A stretch of DNA of 64,000 nucleotides from Sporosarcina cyprini (GCF_022048975.1 NZ_JAKMHX010000025.1:62001-126000); one strand, 5' to 3'; shown: positions 8,650 to 18,051, numbered from the stretch's first letter. Notes: generated by a model not told the origin, from the sequence alone. Numbers and translations: made by a program.

Positions 8650-9223
8650 ATTATCTCCTCCGAAATTCGTTTACAGCAATGATATGAACCGATTGTAATT
8701 CCTATTCTATGGAGCATATATAGTATGTAATGTATGTAACAGAAGTGGAATCGACAATATCACGCAAGCAAGCAAACACATCCTATCTTGTAAAAAGTTC
8801 ATAAAAAAACGGCTTGAAGAAAAATCGAACAAAGTGCTCCAAGCTCTGTAATAATACATATCCAGAAGAATAACTAAATCGCGAAAACGGATTGCTCCGT
8901 AGACCAACAATGGGGTAACTTCATTAACATGGATGGTGTCACCGCGACTCTTTTAAACAAATGATTCGGTATGGATTTCAGGCGAAATGTGAAGTAGACG
9001 ATATTGGGATCTAATATCAATTGCCCGTCTCTTATTAAACTAGCCGCGTTTTGTCGACAGTTTAGAAGGGTGAATTGGTTTTGAAACCAGTAACGCCTCA
9101 ATATCCGCCCGTTCATATGGAACATATTACAAGTGTTATGGTACTATTTAATTAAGTGGATTTTTCAGAAAATCAGCAGCGTTTCAAGCAAGTACCCGGG
9201 ATGCTGTTTACATTTCAAGAAAA
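8650..9223. other. Intergenic region without a recognised gene
   Basis: About 570 bases between the divergent small gene and the SF1 helicase. Short frames exist on the minus strand but lack ribosome sites and recognisable sequence. The helicase promoter should lie at the right-hand end; I could not fix it with confidence. Confidence 0.4.
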
Positions 9224-9238
9224 AAGGAGGTGAGAGCT

Positions 9239-11977
9239 TTGGACTCGGACAGGTATCTAATACTCATCAAAAATGAAGATAAAACTGACCAAATCGATTC
9301 ATGTGAATTTCGAAATGGTAAATGGCAAGTGAAATTCCGGAACACGTATAAATGGTACACATACAGTGAAAAACACGTAGTTAGGTATAGCAACCCCAGC
9401 CTGCTTGACCCTTTGAACAGTATTGTATATGCAGATGGACAGCCGGTTTCAGGGATTCAGGCCATACACGATTTTGGATTGTACATAAGACTTGTTTTTA
9501 AGAATGGTTTTAAGAAAGCATACATAAGCTCGCAACTTACTATTGAGAATTCCTGCTTGTCCAACACCAATGCGGCTAACTGTTTTGGATATCTAAAGGC
9601 ATTAGCCGATCAAGTCAGCATCAAGCCAGAGGATGAAAACCTCTCCTTCTTGAGCAAACAGTACAACAGGATGACAGCCATCAGTCCCCAAAGTGCATTG
9701 GCAATGTACTTGGAACGAAAAACAGTGACGCGGGAACCTGGGAAGTCACAGGTGATTTTCCCTTTTGGATTTAATGCCAGTCAAAAGTCGGCTGCAGAAA
9801 AGGCGATCTGCGGACAAATTAGCGTGATAGCAGGTCCCCCTGGAACAGGCAAGACGCAAACGATCCTAAATATCATTGCAAATGCTGTGCTTAATAACAA
9901 GACAGTCGCAGTTGTGTCGAACAATAACTCAGCAACGGCCAACGTATTAGAGAAACTTCAGAAGTACGGTCTGGACTTTATTGCCGCTTATCTGGGGAAT
10001 CGCGAAAATAAGGAGAGATTCTTTACTGATCAAAGCGGCACCTATCCGGATATGGAAAGTTGGCTGTTAAGTGGTCAGGAACATCAAAGCATTAAGTCAA
10101 ACTTAGAGGAGTTGATGAACAAACTAAACGAGATGCTTGCCATTAAGAATAAAAGTGCCCAGCTAAAACAGACATTGACCATGCTACGGACAGAATATAA
10201 GTACTTTGAAGAATACTATACAAAGAACAACTACAAGGAGCTCCGTTTCAGATCAATCTTTAAACTAGAATCTGACAAGATCATGAAGATCATCATCAAA
10301 TATAAAGACGACAGTAAAAGTGGAAAGCATACGATTGGGCAAAAGATCTATAATTTCTTCATGCATGGAATTTACAAATCAGATTTATATAAATACGAAC
10401 CAGAAACTGTTGTTTCATTTCTTCAAAAAAAATACTATGACCTTAAAATAGCTGAACTTGAAAGGGAAATAAAGAATTTAACGGCCAAGCTTGCGAGATA
10501 CAATTTTGATGCTGCAATGACTGAATTCAGTGAAGAGTCCATGAGGCTATTTAAGTCCAATCTGGTAAAAAAATACGGACAACGTAGTGAACGGAAAGTT
10601 TTTTCTAGCGATGTTCTATGGAAAAACACCAGTGAATTTATTAAAGAATATCCAGTTGTCCTAAGCACCACACATTCGTTGCGGAACAATGTTGCGGAAA
10701 ACTATTTATTCGATTATGTCTTAATCGATGAAGCTTCCCAAGTCGATATTGTTACTGGTGCGTTGGCGCTATCCTGTGCGAAAAATGCTGTTATCGTTGG
10801 GGATACAAAGCAACTCCCCAACGTCGTCACAACGGAAGTGAGGGAAAAGGCAAACAGAATCTTTGATACACACAGGCCTCATCCTGGATACAATTACACG
10901 GAGCAGAGTTTATTATCTTCCATTGTTACGTTGTTTGAAGATATCCCACGGACCCTATTGAAGGAACATTATCGCTGTCATCCGAAAATCATTGGTTTTT
11001 GCAACCAAAAATTCTACAATAACGAACTTGTTGTCTTAACCGAAAACAACGAGATCGAAAAGCCCTTGCTTTTATATCAAACTGTCAAAGGCAACCATGC
11101 CAGAGGAACTTTTAATCAAAGGCAGATCGATGTCGTCTTTAATGAAATCCTGTCCGATCAGGAAATCGATGTCCAAGCGCAGTCCTTGGGAATAATCACA
11201 CCATATCGCCAACAAGCAAATGAATTTCAAAAGAAAATAGGCGAGCAAAATATTGAAGCAGACACCGTCCATAAATTTCAAGGCCGGGAAAAAGACATTA
11301 TTATTCTATCCACCGTGTCAAATGAAATCGCAAATAATGACTTCGCAGATGATGCCAATCTGATAAACGTCGCTGTATCACGGGCGGTCGATCGACTGAT
11401 TGTCGTAACTGCAGACGGAAGTGATAATTGGCATGGCACGAATATCGGAGATTTAATCAGATACATAAGGTACAACAACTTCGAAGTTATCGAAAGCGAA
11501 ATCTATTCGGTGTTTGATCTTTTGTATAAAAGCTATTCTAAACAACTGTTGGAAGTAATGAGGAGAAGCAAAAAGGTATCAGATTACGATTCGGAAAACC
11601 TTATGAACATTGTTATCAAAAGAGTCTTGGGTCAAGCAGAATTTAGAAGCCTGGACTATGTACTTCATCAACCTTTGCGAATGCTACTAAAAAATACTGA
11701 TAAATTAACGGCTGATGAAATTAAGTATTTAATGAATATCTTAACGCACACGGACTTTGTCATCTTTAATCGGTTGGATAAGATGCCGCTGCTTGTTGTT
11801 GAAGTGGATGGACACGCCTATCATGCGAATAATCCGAAACAACTTGAAAGGGATAGAATGAAAGATCGGATCCTGCAGAAGTACGGCATTCCCATCATAA
11901 GAATGAAAACAACGGGAAGTGAAGAAGAGAAAGTGCTGCGTAATAAACTTGTTGAATTAATGGCCAAGGGAAGTTGA
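9239..11977 (+). CDS. SF1 (Upf1/DNA2-like) helicase with C-terminal DUF2726-like nuclease domain
   Basis: A 912-residue protein. The helicase core has Walker A GPPGTGKT at 199-206, a long helical insertion (about 290-440), Walker B VLIDEASQVD with D497 and E498, GDTKQLPNV, LKEHYRCHP, the late motif TVHKFQGREKDIIILS, and NVAVSRA. The last ~100 residues carry DFVIFNRLDKMPLLVVEVDGHAYH (E855, D857, H859), YGIPIIRM and a helical end, which is the DUF2726/Vsr-like PD-(D/E)XK-fold layout. TTG 9239 is the start because the upstream GTG at 9230 lies within AAAAAGGAGGTGA. Helicase-Vsr/DUF2726 fusions occur in defence islands; a nucleic-acid-degrading role is likely but untested here. The gene is monocistronic. 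Confidence 0.87.
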   Translation: MDSDRYLILIKNEDKTDQIDSCEFRNGKWQVKFRNTYKWYTYSEKHVVRYSNPSLLDPLNSIVYADGQPVSGIQAIHDFGLYIRLVFKNGFKKAYISSQLTIENSCLSNTNAANCFGYLKALADQVSIKPEDENLSFLSKQYNRMTAISPQSALAMYLERKTVTREPGKSQVIFPFGFNASQKSAAEKAICGQISVIAGPPGTGKTQTILNIIANAVLNNKTVAVVSNNNSATANVLEKLQKYGLDFIAAYLGNRENKERFFTDQSGTYPDMESWLLSGQEHQSIKSNLEELMNKLNEMLAIKNKSAQLKQTLTMLRTEYKYFEEYYTKNNYKELRFRSIFKLESDKIMKIIIKYKDDSKSGKHTIGQKIYNFFMHGIYKSDLYKYEPETVVSFLQKKYYDLKIAELEREIKNLTAKLARYNFDAAMTEFSEESMRLFKSNLVKKYGQRSERKVFSSDVLWKNTSEFIKEYPVVLSTTHSLRNNVAENYLFDYVLIDEASQVDIVTGALALSCAKNAVIVGDTKQLPNVVTTEVREKANRIFDTHRPHPGYNYTEQSLLSSIVTLFEDIPRTLLKEHYRCHPKIIGFCNQKFYNNELVVLTENNEIEKPLLLYQTVKGNHARGTFNQRQIDVVFNEILSDQEIDVQAQSLGIITPYRQQANEFQKKIGEQNIEADTVHKFQGREKDIIILSTVSNEIANNDFADDANLINVAVSRAVDRLIVVTADGSDNWHGTNIGDLIRYIRYNNFEVIESEIYSVFDLLYKSYSKQLLEVMRRSKKVSDYDSENLMNIVIKRVLGQAEFRSLDYVLHQPLRMLLKNTDKLTADEIKYLMNILTHTDFVIFNRLDKMPLLVVEVDGHAYHANNPKQLERDRMKDRILQKYGIPIIRMKTTGSEEEKVLRNKLVELMAKGS

Positions 11978-12086
11978 TTGCTGGATTCACTCCAAGGGTT
12001 GGAGCCGCAAAGATAGAATTTATACTACCAGGAAATAATGGCGCACTTTGCGTTCCGGTATCTTCAACAAATACAGAAATCGTTTA

Positions 12087-12115
12087 TTGACGTTCCAATC
12101 AAAGTTTGTTACAAT
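12087..12115 (+). promoter_or_regulatory. SigA-type promoter for the purine permease
   Basis: TTGACG (12087-12092), 17-base spacer, TACAAT (12110-12115), about 35 bases before the riboswitch aptamer. Confidence 0.8.
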
Positions 12116-12147
12116 TCATCTATTATTTTTTAAAAAAGAATAGAGAT

Positions 12148-12216
12148 ACCTTGTATAATTTCAAGAATACGGCTTGAAAGTTTCTACCAGCTACCATAAA
12201 TGGCTCGTCTACAAGG
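12148..12216 (+). ncRNA. Guanine-type purine riboswitch aptamer
   Basis: All conserved elements are present: P1 arms CCTTGTA / TACAAGG (12149-12155, 12210-12216), P2 TTCAAG / CTTGAA, the joining sequence GTTTCTACC, and the P3 loop CCATAAA. The junction before the P1 3' arm reads GTCTAC; the discriminating base is C, which specifies guanine/hypoxanthine rather than adenine. Ligand binding stabilises P1 and favours the downstream terminator. The segment 12239-12254 (ATATTCCTTGTTGTAG) can pair with the P1 3' arm and following bases as the alternative structure. Confidence 0.93.
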
Positions 12217-12254
12217 AATATGAAAGTAATGCAATTTTATATTCCTTGTTGTAG

Positions 12255-12296
12255 AAAAAAACTTTGTCCTAACTAAGGTCAAAGTTTTTTTATATT
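12255..12296 (+). terminator. Riboswitch expression-platform terminator
   Basis: ACTTTG (12261-12266) with CCT pairs with AGG and CAAAGT (12280-12285), flanked by A-run and followed by seven T residues. It lies between the aptamer and the permease, so guanine should switch the permease off. Confidence 0.88.
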
Positions 12297-12379
12297 CTAG
12301 GGCATACTAGTATGAACTGGCTGAAACAGTATCCTTGAAACCATGACCATTCATTCTCTAGCAAATGGGAGATTACAAC

Positions 12380-13675
12380 ATGAGAGACTTTTTTAAATTT
12401 GCTGAACGGAATACTTCCTATAAGCAGGAAACCCTCGCGGGCGTGACAACCTTCCTATCCATTGCGTATATATTGGTCGTCAATCCACTGATCCTCAGCC
12501 AAGCTGGGATGGATAGTGGGGCTGTATTTACTGCAACCGCTCTTACTGCGATTATCGGCACACTCCTTATCGGGTTGCTTGCGAACTTTCCAATCGGGAT
12601 TGCACCAAGTATGGGGTTGAATTCATTTTTCGCTTTTTCTGTCTGTATTGGGATGGGCATACAATGGGAAGTCGCATTAACCGGTGTTTTTATTGCAGGA
12701 ATTATCTTTATGATTTTAAGTGTATTGAAAATCCGAGAGAAGATTATTAATATCATTCCATTGAATTTAAAATATGCTATCGCTGCTGGAATTGGATTCT
12801 TCATTACATTTATTGGGTTGAAAAATGGTGGGCTTATTATTTCCAATCCTGATACATTTGTTTCGGTTGGAAACTTAACCTCACCTACGACCCTATTGGC
12901 CATCTTTGGATTGGTACTTACGATTGTTATGTTGGTACGTGGAATAAATGGAGGGATTTTTTATGGAATGATCATTACCACGATTATTGGAATGATTGTT
13001 GGATTAATAAACGCTCCTACAAAAATCATCGGAAGTATACCAAGCTTGGAGCCAACATTTGGCGTCGTGTTTTCCCATTTAGATCAGGTGTTCACCCCTG
13101 AATTACTGGCAGTGATTTTCACTTTTTTACTTGTTGCCTTTTTTGATACGGCAGGTGCTTTAATTGCCCTGGCCAGTCAAGCGGGAATGATGAAAGGTAA
13201 TACTGTGCCAAATATAGGGAGAGCCTTGCTTGCTGATTCTACCGCTAGTGCAGTTGGAGCGATCCTCGGAACATCCACACCTGCGACGAGTGTTGAATCT
13301 TCTGCGGGCATTGCAGTCGGTGGCAGGACAGGCTTTACGTCTGTCGTTATTGCTGCTTGCTTTGCGATTGCTATGTTCTTTTCACCGATTTTATCTGTTA
13401 TTACATTGGAAGTAACAGCCCCTGCGTTAATTATTGTAGGAGCATTGATGGCAATGGAAATAAGAAAAATTGACTGGAGCAAGCTGGAAATTGTGATTCC
13501 ATCCTTTTTCACCATCATCATGATGCCCCTCACTTCTAGTGTGGCAATCGGTCTGGCATTTGGTTTTATTCTTTATCCACTTTGTTTCGTAGCACAAAAG
13601 CGGTATAAAGAAATTCATCCAATTATGTATGTGATTTGTTTGTTATTTATCTTATACTTTGCGTTTATCGTGTAG
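12380..13675 (+). CDS. pbuG: NCS2-family (AzgA-like) guanine/hypoxanthine permease
   Basis: A 431-residue polytopic membrane protein with about 12-14 hydrophobic segments. The N-terminal ETLAGVTTFLSIAYILVVNP and GIAPSMGLNSFFAF stretches are diagnostic of AzgA/PbuG-type purine:cation symporters, as are FFDTAGALIALASQAG and GTSTPATSVESSAGI later on. It imports hypoxanthine and guanine for salvage. ATG 12380 is preferred over 12365 because GGGAGA lies eight bases before it. The guanine riboswitch upstream gives negative feedback by the imported base, as for pbuG in Bacillus subtilis. The gene symbol is by similarity and regulation. Confidence 0.9.
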   Translation: MRDFFKFAERNTSYKQETLAGVTTFLSIAYILVVNPLILSQAGMDSGAVFTATALTAIIGTLLIGLLANFPIGIAPSMGLNSFFAFSVCIGMGIQWEVALTGVFIAGIIFMILSVLKIREKIINIIPLNLKYAIAAGIGFFITFIGLKNGGLIISNPDTFVSVGNLTSPTTLLAIFGLVLTIVMLVRGINGGIFYGMIITTIIGMIVGLINAPTKIIGSIPSLEPTFGVVFSHLDQVFTPELLAVIFTFLLVAFFDTAGALIALASQAGMMKGNTVPNIGRALLADSTASAVGAILGTSTPATSVESSAGIAVGGRTGFTSVVIAACFAIAMFFSPILSVITLEVTAPALIIVGALMAMEIRKIDWSKLEIVIPSFFTIIMMPLTSSVAIGLAFGFILYPLCFVAQKRYKEIHPIMYVICLLFILYFAFIV

Positions 13676-13681
13676 CTTTGA

Positions 13682-13719
13682 GTACCAGGTTCTCATTATT
13701 AGAACCTGGTACCTTTTTT
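13682..13719 (+). terminator. Terminator after the purine permease
   Basis: Perfect 12-bp inverted repeat GTACCAGGTTCT / AGAACCTGGTAC (13682-13693, 13701-13712) followed by CTTTTTT. The GTACCAGG core recurs at 15821-15861 and 46814-46840, pointing to a family of related terminators. Confidence 0.93.
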
Positions 13720-14563
13720 AAGAAAGAATCTTAAGTTCTGATAGTGCCTGCTGCAAGGTTCCTTTTGTAATTTGACCACTAAAGTCCAATCCCAGGCTTA
13801 CAGCAGTCTGAGCCACTTCAGGCCTAACGCCTGTTAGTATCGTTTGAACTCCTAACAATTTTAAGGTAGAGCTCAAATTAAAGATATGATGTGCCACCAT
13901 TGTATCGACAATCGCTACTCCGGACAAATCGAGTATTAAGTAAGATATTTTTAATCTCCCTACTTCTTTCGTCGTATTCTCCATCAACATTAACGCCCGT
14001 TCCGTGTCAATATCTCCGATTAATGGCAGTATGGCGATATCGTTAGAAATCGAAACAATCGGAACAGATAATTCAATAAATGCTTTTCTTGCATTATCGA
14101 GATTGACTTTGTAGAAGTTGACGAAGGTCAAGCTAAAACAGTAAACAGCATAATCAAGTAAAGGGTCTATGATTTTAGATGTTGCTATCAATGTTTTCAC
14201 TGACATATCATGTGCGATGACCATATTTTCAATTACTTCATTGATATAAGTTCGATAAAGCGTCGTATCTTTCAAAGCTTCATCTAATGGTACGCCAAGT
14301 TTGAATACATACTCGGATGTTTCATTCGCCCATTCTTCTATCAGCTTATAAGCCATTTCTCTCTTTTCTGGTTTCGCCAAGAATTCTCCAAATAGATCTA
14401 CAAAGCTTGCTCTCATCCTTACTATTTCCTCTTCAATATGTGAAGGGATTAATTGTCTTTGATCTTCCGGAACCTCTGATAATCGAACCTCATGAATTTT
14501 ACGTGCAATCGTAACCTTTTCTTCTTGTAGAGTTTTTCCGAGTAGCCCCATTTCATTTATCAT
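13718..14563 (-). CDS. RsbR-type stressosome protein (STAS domain)
   Basis: A 281-residue protein. The N-terminal ~155 residues form a helical, non-haem-globin-like sensor domain as in RsbR paralogues, and residues about 165-275 a STAS domain. The conserved SGVAIVDTMVAHHI segment carries the phosphorylatable threonine (T221) targeted by RsbT-type kinases. RsbR paralogues (RsbRA-RD, YtvA) build the stressosome that controls SigB. No rsbS, rsbT or rsbX gene is adjacent, so this is an orphan paralogue, probably feeding into a stressosome encoded elsewhere. It is convergent with the purine permease. Confidence 0.87.
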   Translation of the reverse strand: MINEMGLLGKTLQEEKVTIARKIHEVRLSEVPEDQRQLIPSHIEEEIVRMRASFVDLFGEFLAKPEKREMAYKLIEEWANETSEYVFKLGVPLDEALKDTTLYRTYINEVIENMVIAHDMSVKTLIATSKIIDPLLDYAVYCFSLTFVNFYKVNLDNARKAFIELSVPIVSISNDIAILPLIGDIDTERALMLMENTTKEVGRLKISYLILDLSGVAIVDTMVAHHIFNLSSTLKLLGVQTILTGVRPEVAQTAVSLGLDFSGQITKGTLQQALSELKILS

Positions 14564-14607
14564 AAGCTCATACCCTTCAATATAATTATATATTTAATTT
14601 GCCTTTT

Positions 14608-14636
14608 ATTTTATTGTATCCATAGGGTTTCTGCAA
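14608..14636 (-). promoter_or_regulatory. Promoter of the RsbR-type gene
   Basis: On the minus strand TTGCAG (14636-14631), 17-base spacer, TAAAAT (14613-14608), about 45 bases before the start codon; a SigA-type match. Confidence 0.6.
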
Positions 14637-14831
14637 ATTAATAAGAGTACAAAGCATTTATACCTCACACTAAATTCATCGCATAATTGTGCTAATGAAT
14701 TATCTATCTTAAAGTGATGTACGTGTTAATGTGTGGCTGCTATTCCGAAAAATTAAGAGCGTTCAGACAAATAGATTGATTCCTGTCTTTCGTAAAGGTA
14801 AGGTGAGAAATAAAGCATAGGAGGGGATACG

Positions 14832-15638
14832 ATGAAGTATATGAAATTAAATAATGGCATTGAAATTCCAATCGTAGGATGTGGTACGAATACGTATGGT
14901 AAAGAGGAGAACCAATATTCAGGTGCCTTAAGAGGAGACACGCAGGAAGTCGACTGGGCCATTGAAAACGGCTACCGTCATTTTGACTCTGCTCAATTAT
15001 ATTTAAATGAAGAAGTCGTTGGAAATGGGATAAAGAAATCCTCCTTGCCACGTGAAGAGTTCTTTATCACGACGAAGCTAAATACGTTTGAAGGTTTTGG
15101 TGGTGCAGAATGGGCCCATGCAGAAATTGAAAAAAGCTTAGAGAAATTACAAACTGACTATATTGATTTGTTCCTGATCCATAAACCATGGGATAACGAG
15201 GCTGAGATGGTGGAGGCATGGACTATTTTAGAAGACTACTATAACCGGGGTGTGTTTAAGTCAATTGGTGTTTCTAACTTTGAAAAAGAACATCTAGATT
15301 TACTTCTTGAGAATAGCAGCATCACACCGGCCGTCAATCAAATTAAATCGCAAGTCGGACATTGGAATGACACACTGATTGACTATAACAAAAGCAAGGA
15401 GATTGCAACGGTCGCTTGGTCTCCATTAAAAGGAATCGATGAAAATGCCCAACAGATTTTAGAGGAAATCGGTAACCAATATGGAAAGACGTTTGCCCAA
15501 GTTGTGTTACGGTATCAAATTGAGCGGGATGTTATTGTTATTCCGAAGTCTCATAATAAAGAACGCCAAGCCGAGTGCTTAGCCATCTTCGACTTTGAAC
15601 TGACTGCGGACGATCGTGACCGTATTGCTGCTTTGTAA
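14832..15638 (+). CDS. Aldo/keto reductase
   Basis: A 268-residue AKR protein of the size usual for bacterial AKR5-type enzymes. The catalytic tetrad is complete: D52 (YRHFDSAQLY), Y57, K82 (FITTKLN) and H117 (LFLIHKPW). NADPH-binding elements at the C-terminal end are seen as VIVIPKSHNKER. It reduces aldehydes or ketones with NADPH; B. subtilis relatives (YvgN, YtbE) act on methylglyoxal and aromatic aldehydes. GGAGGGGATACG precedes the ATG. The gene is monocistronic, with a terminator just downstream. Confidence 0.92.
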   Translation: MKYMKLNNGIEIPIVGCGTNTYGKEENQYSGALRGDTQEVDWAIENGYRHFDSAQLYLNEEVVGNGIKKSSLPREEFFITTKLNTFEGFGGAEWAHAEIEKSLEKLQTDYIDLFLIHKPWDNEAEMVEAWTILEDYYNRGVFKSIGVSNFEKEHLDLLLENSSITPAVNQIKSQVGHWNDTLIDYNKSKEIATVAWSPLKGIDENAQQILEEIGNQYGKTFAQVVLRYQIERDVIVIPKSHNKERQAECLAIFDFELTADDRDRIAAL

Positions 15639-15660
15639 TCGATTCCGTTTGTATTCAACC

Positions 15661-15696
15661 ATCCATCATAGCCATTACTGCTATGATGGATTTTTG
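15661..15696 (+). terminator. Terminator after the aldo/keto reductase
   Basis: ATCCATCATAGC (15661-15672) pairs with GCTATGATGGAT (15680-15691), followed by TTTTTG. Confidence 0.92.
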
Positions 15697-15815
15697 GGTT
15701 GGATTCGTCTTCTGGTTATGTAGCGACTCTTCGAGAGGATTGAAAAGTAGTCGATTGCTGAATGGTAGCTAGTAAACGCATATTCCTATATTTTTATCAC
15801 TTTTACTTTCCATAT

Positions 15816-15862
15816 GAAAATGCCTGGTACAGCAGCTTCCCAATTGCCGCCGTACCAGGCAC
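15816..15862 (-). terminator. Terminator after the DUF1456 gene
   Basis: Long inverted repeat TGCCTGGTAC-AGCAGC / GCCGCC-GTACCAGGCA (15821-15836, 15846-15861). On the minus strand it is followed by TTTTC, six bases after the gene's stop. Confidence 0.75.
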
Positions 15863-15867
15863 CCGAT

Positions 15868-16365
15868 TCAAGCCCTGTAGGATAGAGCCAATCCTTTCAA
15901 AAAGTTTCTAGCGTATCGATCGAGGCACGGCTTATAATTCTTGTGCCCTTCTTTTCTCAACACAGCGCTAAGTTCGCTTTTTGAGATGCTGACTCCTGCC
16001 TTCTCTAAAATAGCAAGCATATCCTCACTTGTTAACGCGAGTGCTATCTTCACTTTCTTGAGCAGGATATTATTAACCGATTCATTCGTGACGGGAGCGC
16101 TTGACGGATCAGGTTGTTGTTGTCCTGGTTTAGGCTCTTGTTTTCCTCTTTTATAGATAATCAAACCATTTAAAAATGAATCGAGCATTCGATTCGTACA
16201 CGTCATCTGCAATTCATCTTCCGCTTCGTCATTTGACTTTGTAAGCAATCGGAGGACATCCTCTTTTGTCACTTCACTGCCACCCAGCTTAAAAATATCT
16301 TCCATTTCAGCGTCCGTAAAATTCAACGCATAGCGTAATCGAATCAATCTATCATTATTATTCAT
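15868..16365 (-). CDS. DUF1456 family protein (YehS-like)
   Basis: A 165-residue protein made of two related helical units: residues about 4-72 (LIRLRYALNFTDAEMEDIFKLGG ... FLNGLIIYKRG) and about 95-163 (KVKIALALTSEDMLAILEKAG ... FLKGLALSYR), joined by a Pro/Gln-rich linker (residues 75-92). This duplicated arrangement is the DUF1456 signature. Function is unknown; the fold is predicted to be all-helical and the protein cytoplasmic. An AGGAGGAC-type ribosome site precedes the ATG. It is monocistronic with a strong terminator. Confidence 0.88.
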   Translation of the reverse strand: MNNNDRLIRLRYALNFTDAEMEDIFKLGGSEVTKEDVLRLLTKSNDEAEDELQMTCTNRMLDSFLNGLIIYKRGKQEPKPGQQQPDPSSAPVTNESVNNILLKKVKIALALTSEDMLAILEKAGVSISKSELSAVLRKEGHKNYKPCLDRYARNFLKGLALSYRA

Positions 16366-16762
16366 TTGTAGTCCTCCTGTGTGGAATGCTGTATCCGCAA
16401 ATCAACTTCGTCTAACGTACCGTGATTTTCTCGTAAGGATTGAAACGAGTTAAGCCTTATAATAGCACACTCCAGCCTTCCAGGCATGCGTTGATGCGTG
16501 AACAGAGTGGAAACTAAAACTACTCGCGCGTTAAAAGTCCAAGTCGTTTTTCATTTCATTGACTGCCGATCATATTTTCTGGAAGCCTCTGCTAAAACAG
16601 CTGTCTGATTAAATACGACCAACCATTCGAAAGGACAAAGAGTTAACGGGACTGGATGATGATTAGAATGCTTCACCGACCAGGGTCTTCCTCAATAAGT
16701 GCTCACTAACAATTCTCGAAATCTGTCTGGCGTTCCGCGGTTCAAGTTCCAAAAAAAAAGTT
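16366..16762. other. Intergenic region, no gene recognised
   Basis: About 400 bases between the divergent DUF1456 and SLH genes. I see no coding frame with a ribosome site. The right-hand end runs into the ECF-type promoter of the SLH gene. Confidence 0.4.
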
Positions 16763-16788
16763 TGAAACTTTTTCCGGAAATCGGCGTC
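16763..16788 (+). promoter_or_regulatory. ECF-sigma-type promoter of SLH gene 1
   Basis: TGAAAC (16763-16768), 16-base spacer, CGTC (16785-16788) followed by TGTACG. The same arrangement precedes the SLH genes at 31655 and 49368. TGAAAC/CGTC is the known recognition pattern of Bacillus ECF sigmas of the SigM/SigV group. Confidence 0.8.
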
Positions 16789-16833
16789 TGTACGCTGATA
16801 AAAGAATCGCGTGACATCATAGGAGGAAGTTGG

Positions 16834-17970
16834 ATGAAGAAGAAACTTTGCGAATTTGTATTGGCAGCGGCACTGATTGTGCCTGTCATAAGTGTATCGG
16901 GCGAGGCGGAGGCAGCTGTCGCCAATCTGTTTAATGATGTGTCGAAGAACAGCCCATACGTGGAGATCATCCATGAGATGCGTGTCCGTAATATTATTAG
17001 CGGGTATCCGAATGGCGAATTCAAGCCGAACGAATCGATCAGCCGGAAGCAGGCGGCGGCTCTCGTCAACCGTGCGGTGAAACTGCCGGCGCGGAATAAG
17101 TTTGTGCCGTTCAAAGACGTTTCTGCGAAAAATCCGTACTATAACGATATTAAAAAACTGCAGCAGGCTGGCATTTTTACGCCGGACAAGAAAGGCAATT
17201 TGTATCCGAATGAGCCGATTACCCGTGCCGAGATGGCCAAGGTGTTAGCCATTGCATTCAAATTGGACGTGCAGTCGGATCTGCATTTCAAGGACGTGCC
17301 GAAGACCCATCCGGCGAGTGAATATATCCGTGCCCTTTATTCGAATGCGATCACTACAGGCGACTTTGGGAAGTATTATCCCGATAAACCCGTTACACGC
17401 GCCCACTATGCCGTGTTCCTGCACCGGACCCTACATATGAACGACACTGTGGACCCGGCGGAACCGGCAAAGCCGCTTCGCGGACAGTTGGGAGCCTTCA
17501 CGGAAGAGCAACTGAAGAAAAACAATGATTACCTTGCGTATCAGATGATGCGGCTGCTCGATCAGAAAGTGACGCGCTACCCGGCCGATTCTCTCATGAT
17601 GGAGAAGATGAATAAAGCGCCATATTGGGATGAACGTGAAATCGATCTGTATCCTGCGAATTCCGGCTACGGGCAGATGACAAAGGAGAATATTGCGTAT
17701 TTGCAACGGTTCGTCAAAAAGGATTCTGAAATGGAGCAGATGCTGAACCGGTGGGCGGCAGGCGATTTCTCAAAGGTGCAGGAAGAATATATTACACTGA
17801 AGGGCATCTATGACCCTGAGTACTATGTATGGTGTCTGGAAGAGCTCTGCCTGGACAGCTCCAATTTGCATGTGCGAACAAAGCGCGCGGAAGAGTTCTT
17901 CATCCGTACGGTATTCGGGCAAAAAGGGTTGGAACGCCATCGTGAACAGTGGGGAACAACAGGCAATTGA
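16834..17970 (+). CDS. SLH-domain cell-surface protein 1
   Basis: A 378-residue exported protein. A signal peptide (KKKLCEFVLAAALIVPVISV, likely cleavage after GEAEA) is followed by three S-layer homology repeats: FNDVSKNSPYVEIIHEMRVR with GYPNGEFKPNESISRKQAA, FKDVSAKNPYYNDIKKLQ with YPNEPITRAEMAK, and FKDVPKTHPASEYIRALY with YYPDKPVTRAHYA. SLH triplets bind pyruvylated secondary cell-wall polymer and anchor proteins to the wall. The last ~180 residues have no recognised domain. ATG 16834 follows AGGAGGAAGTTGG and fits the signal peptide. Its SLH repeats diverge from those of the other two SLH proteins, yet it shares their ECF-type promoter. Confidence 0.9.
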   Translation: MKKKLCEFVLAAALIVPVISVSGEAEAAVANLFNDVSKNSPYVEIIHEMRVRNIISGYPNGEFKPNESISRKQAAALVNRAVKLPARNKFVPFKDVSAKNPYYNDIKKLQQAGIFTPDKKGNLYPNEPITRAEMAKVLAIAFKLDVQSDLHFKDVPKTHPASEYIRALYSNAITTGDFGKYYPDKPVTRAHYAVFLHRTLHMNDTVDPAEPAKPLRGQLGAFTEEQLKKNNDYLAYQMMRLLDQKVTRYPADSLMMEKMNKAPYWDEREIDLYPANSGYGQMTKENIAYLQRFVKKDSEMEQMLNRWAAGDFSKVQEEYITLKGIYDPEYYVWCLEELCLDSSNLHVRTKRAEEFFIRTVFGQKGLERHREQWGTTGN

Positions 17971-18051
17971 TACATGGGTGAGGAAGCATTTGATAACCAC
18001 CCAGAGTGGATTGGCGTGGAAGGTGGCGACTCGCGAAGGGGTAGGCCGACA

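Noticed and set aside
8707-9125. Two overlapping minus-strand frames in the gap before the SF1 helicase
   Set aside because: No ribosome site, no recognisable protein pattern, and the frames overlap each other; treated as non-coding.
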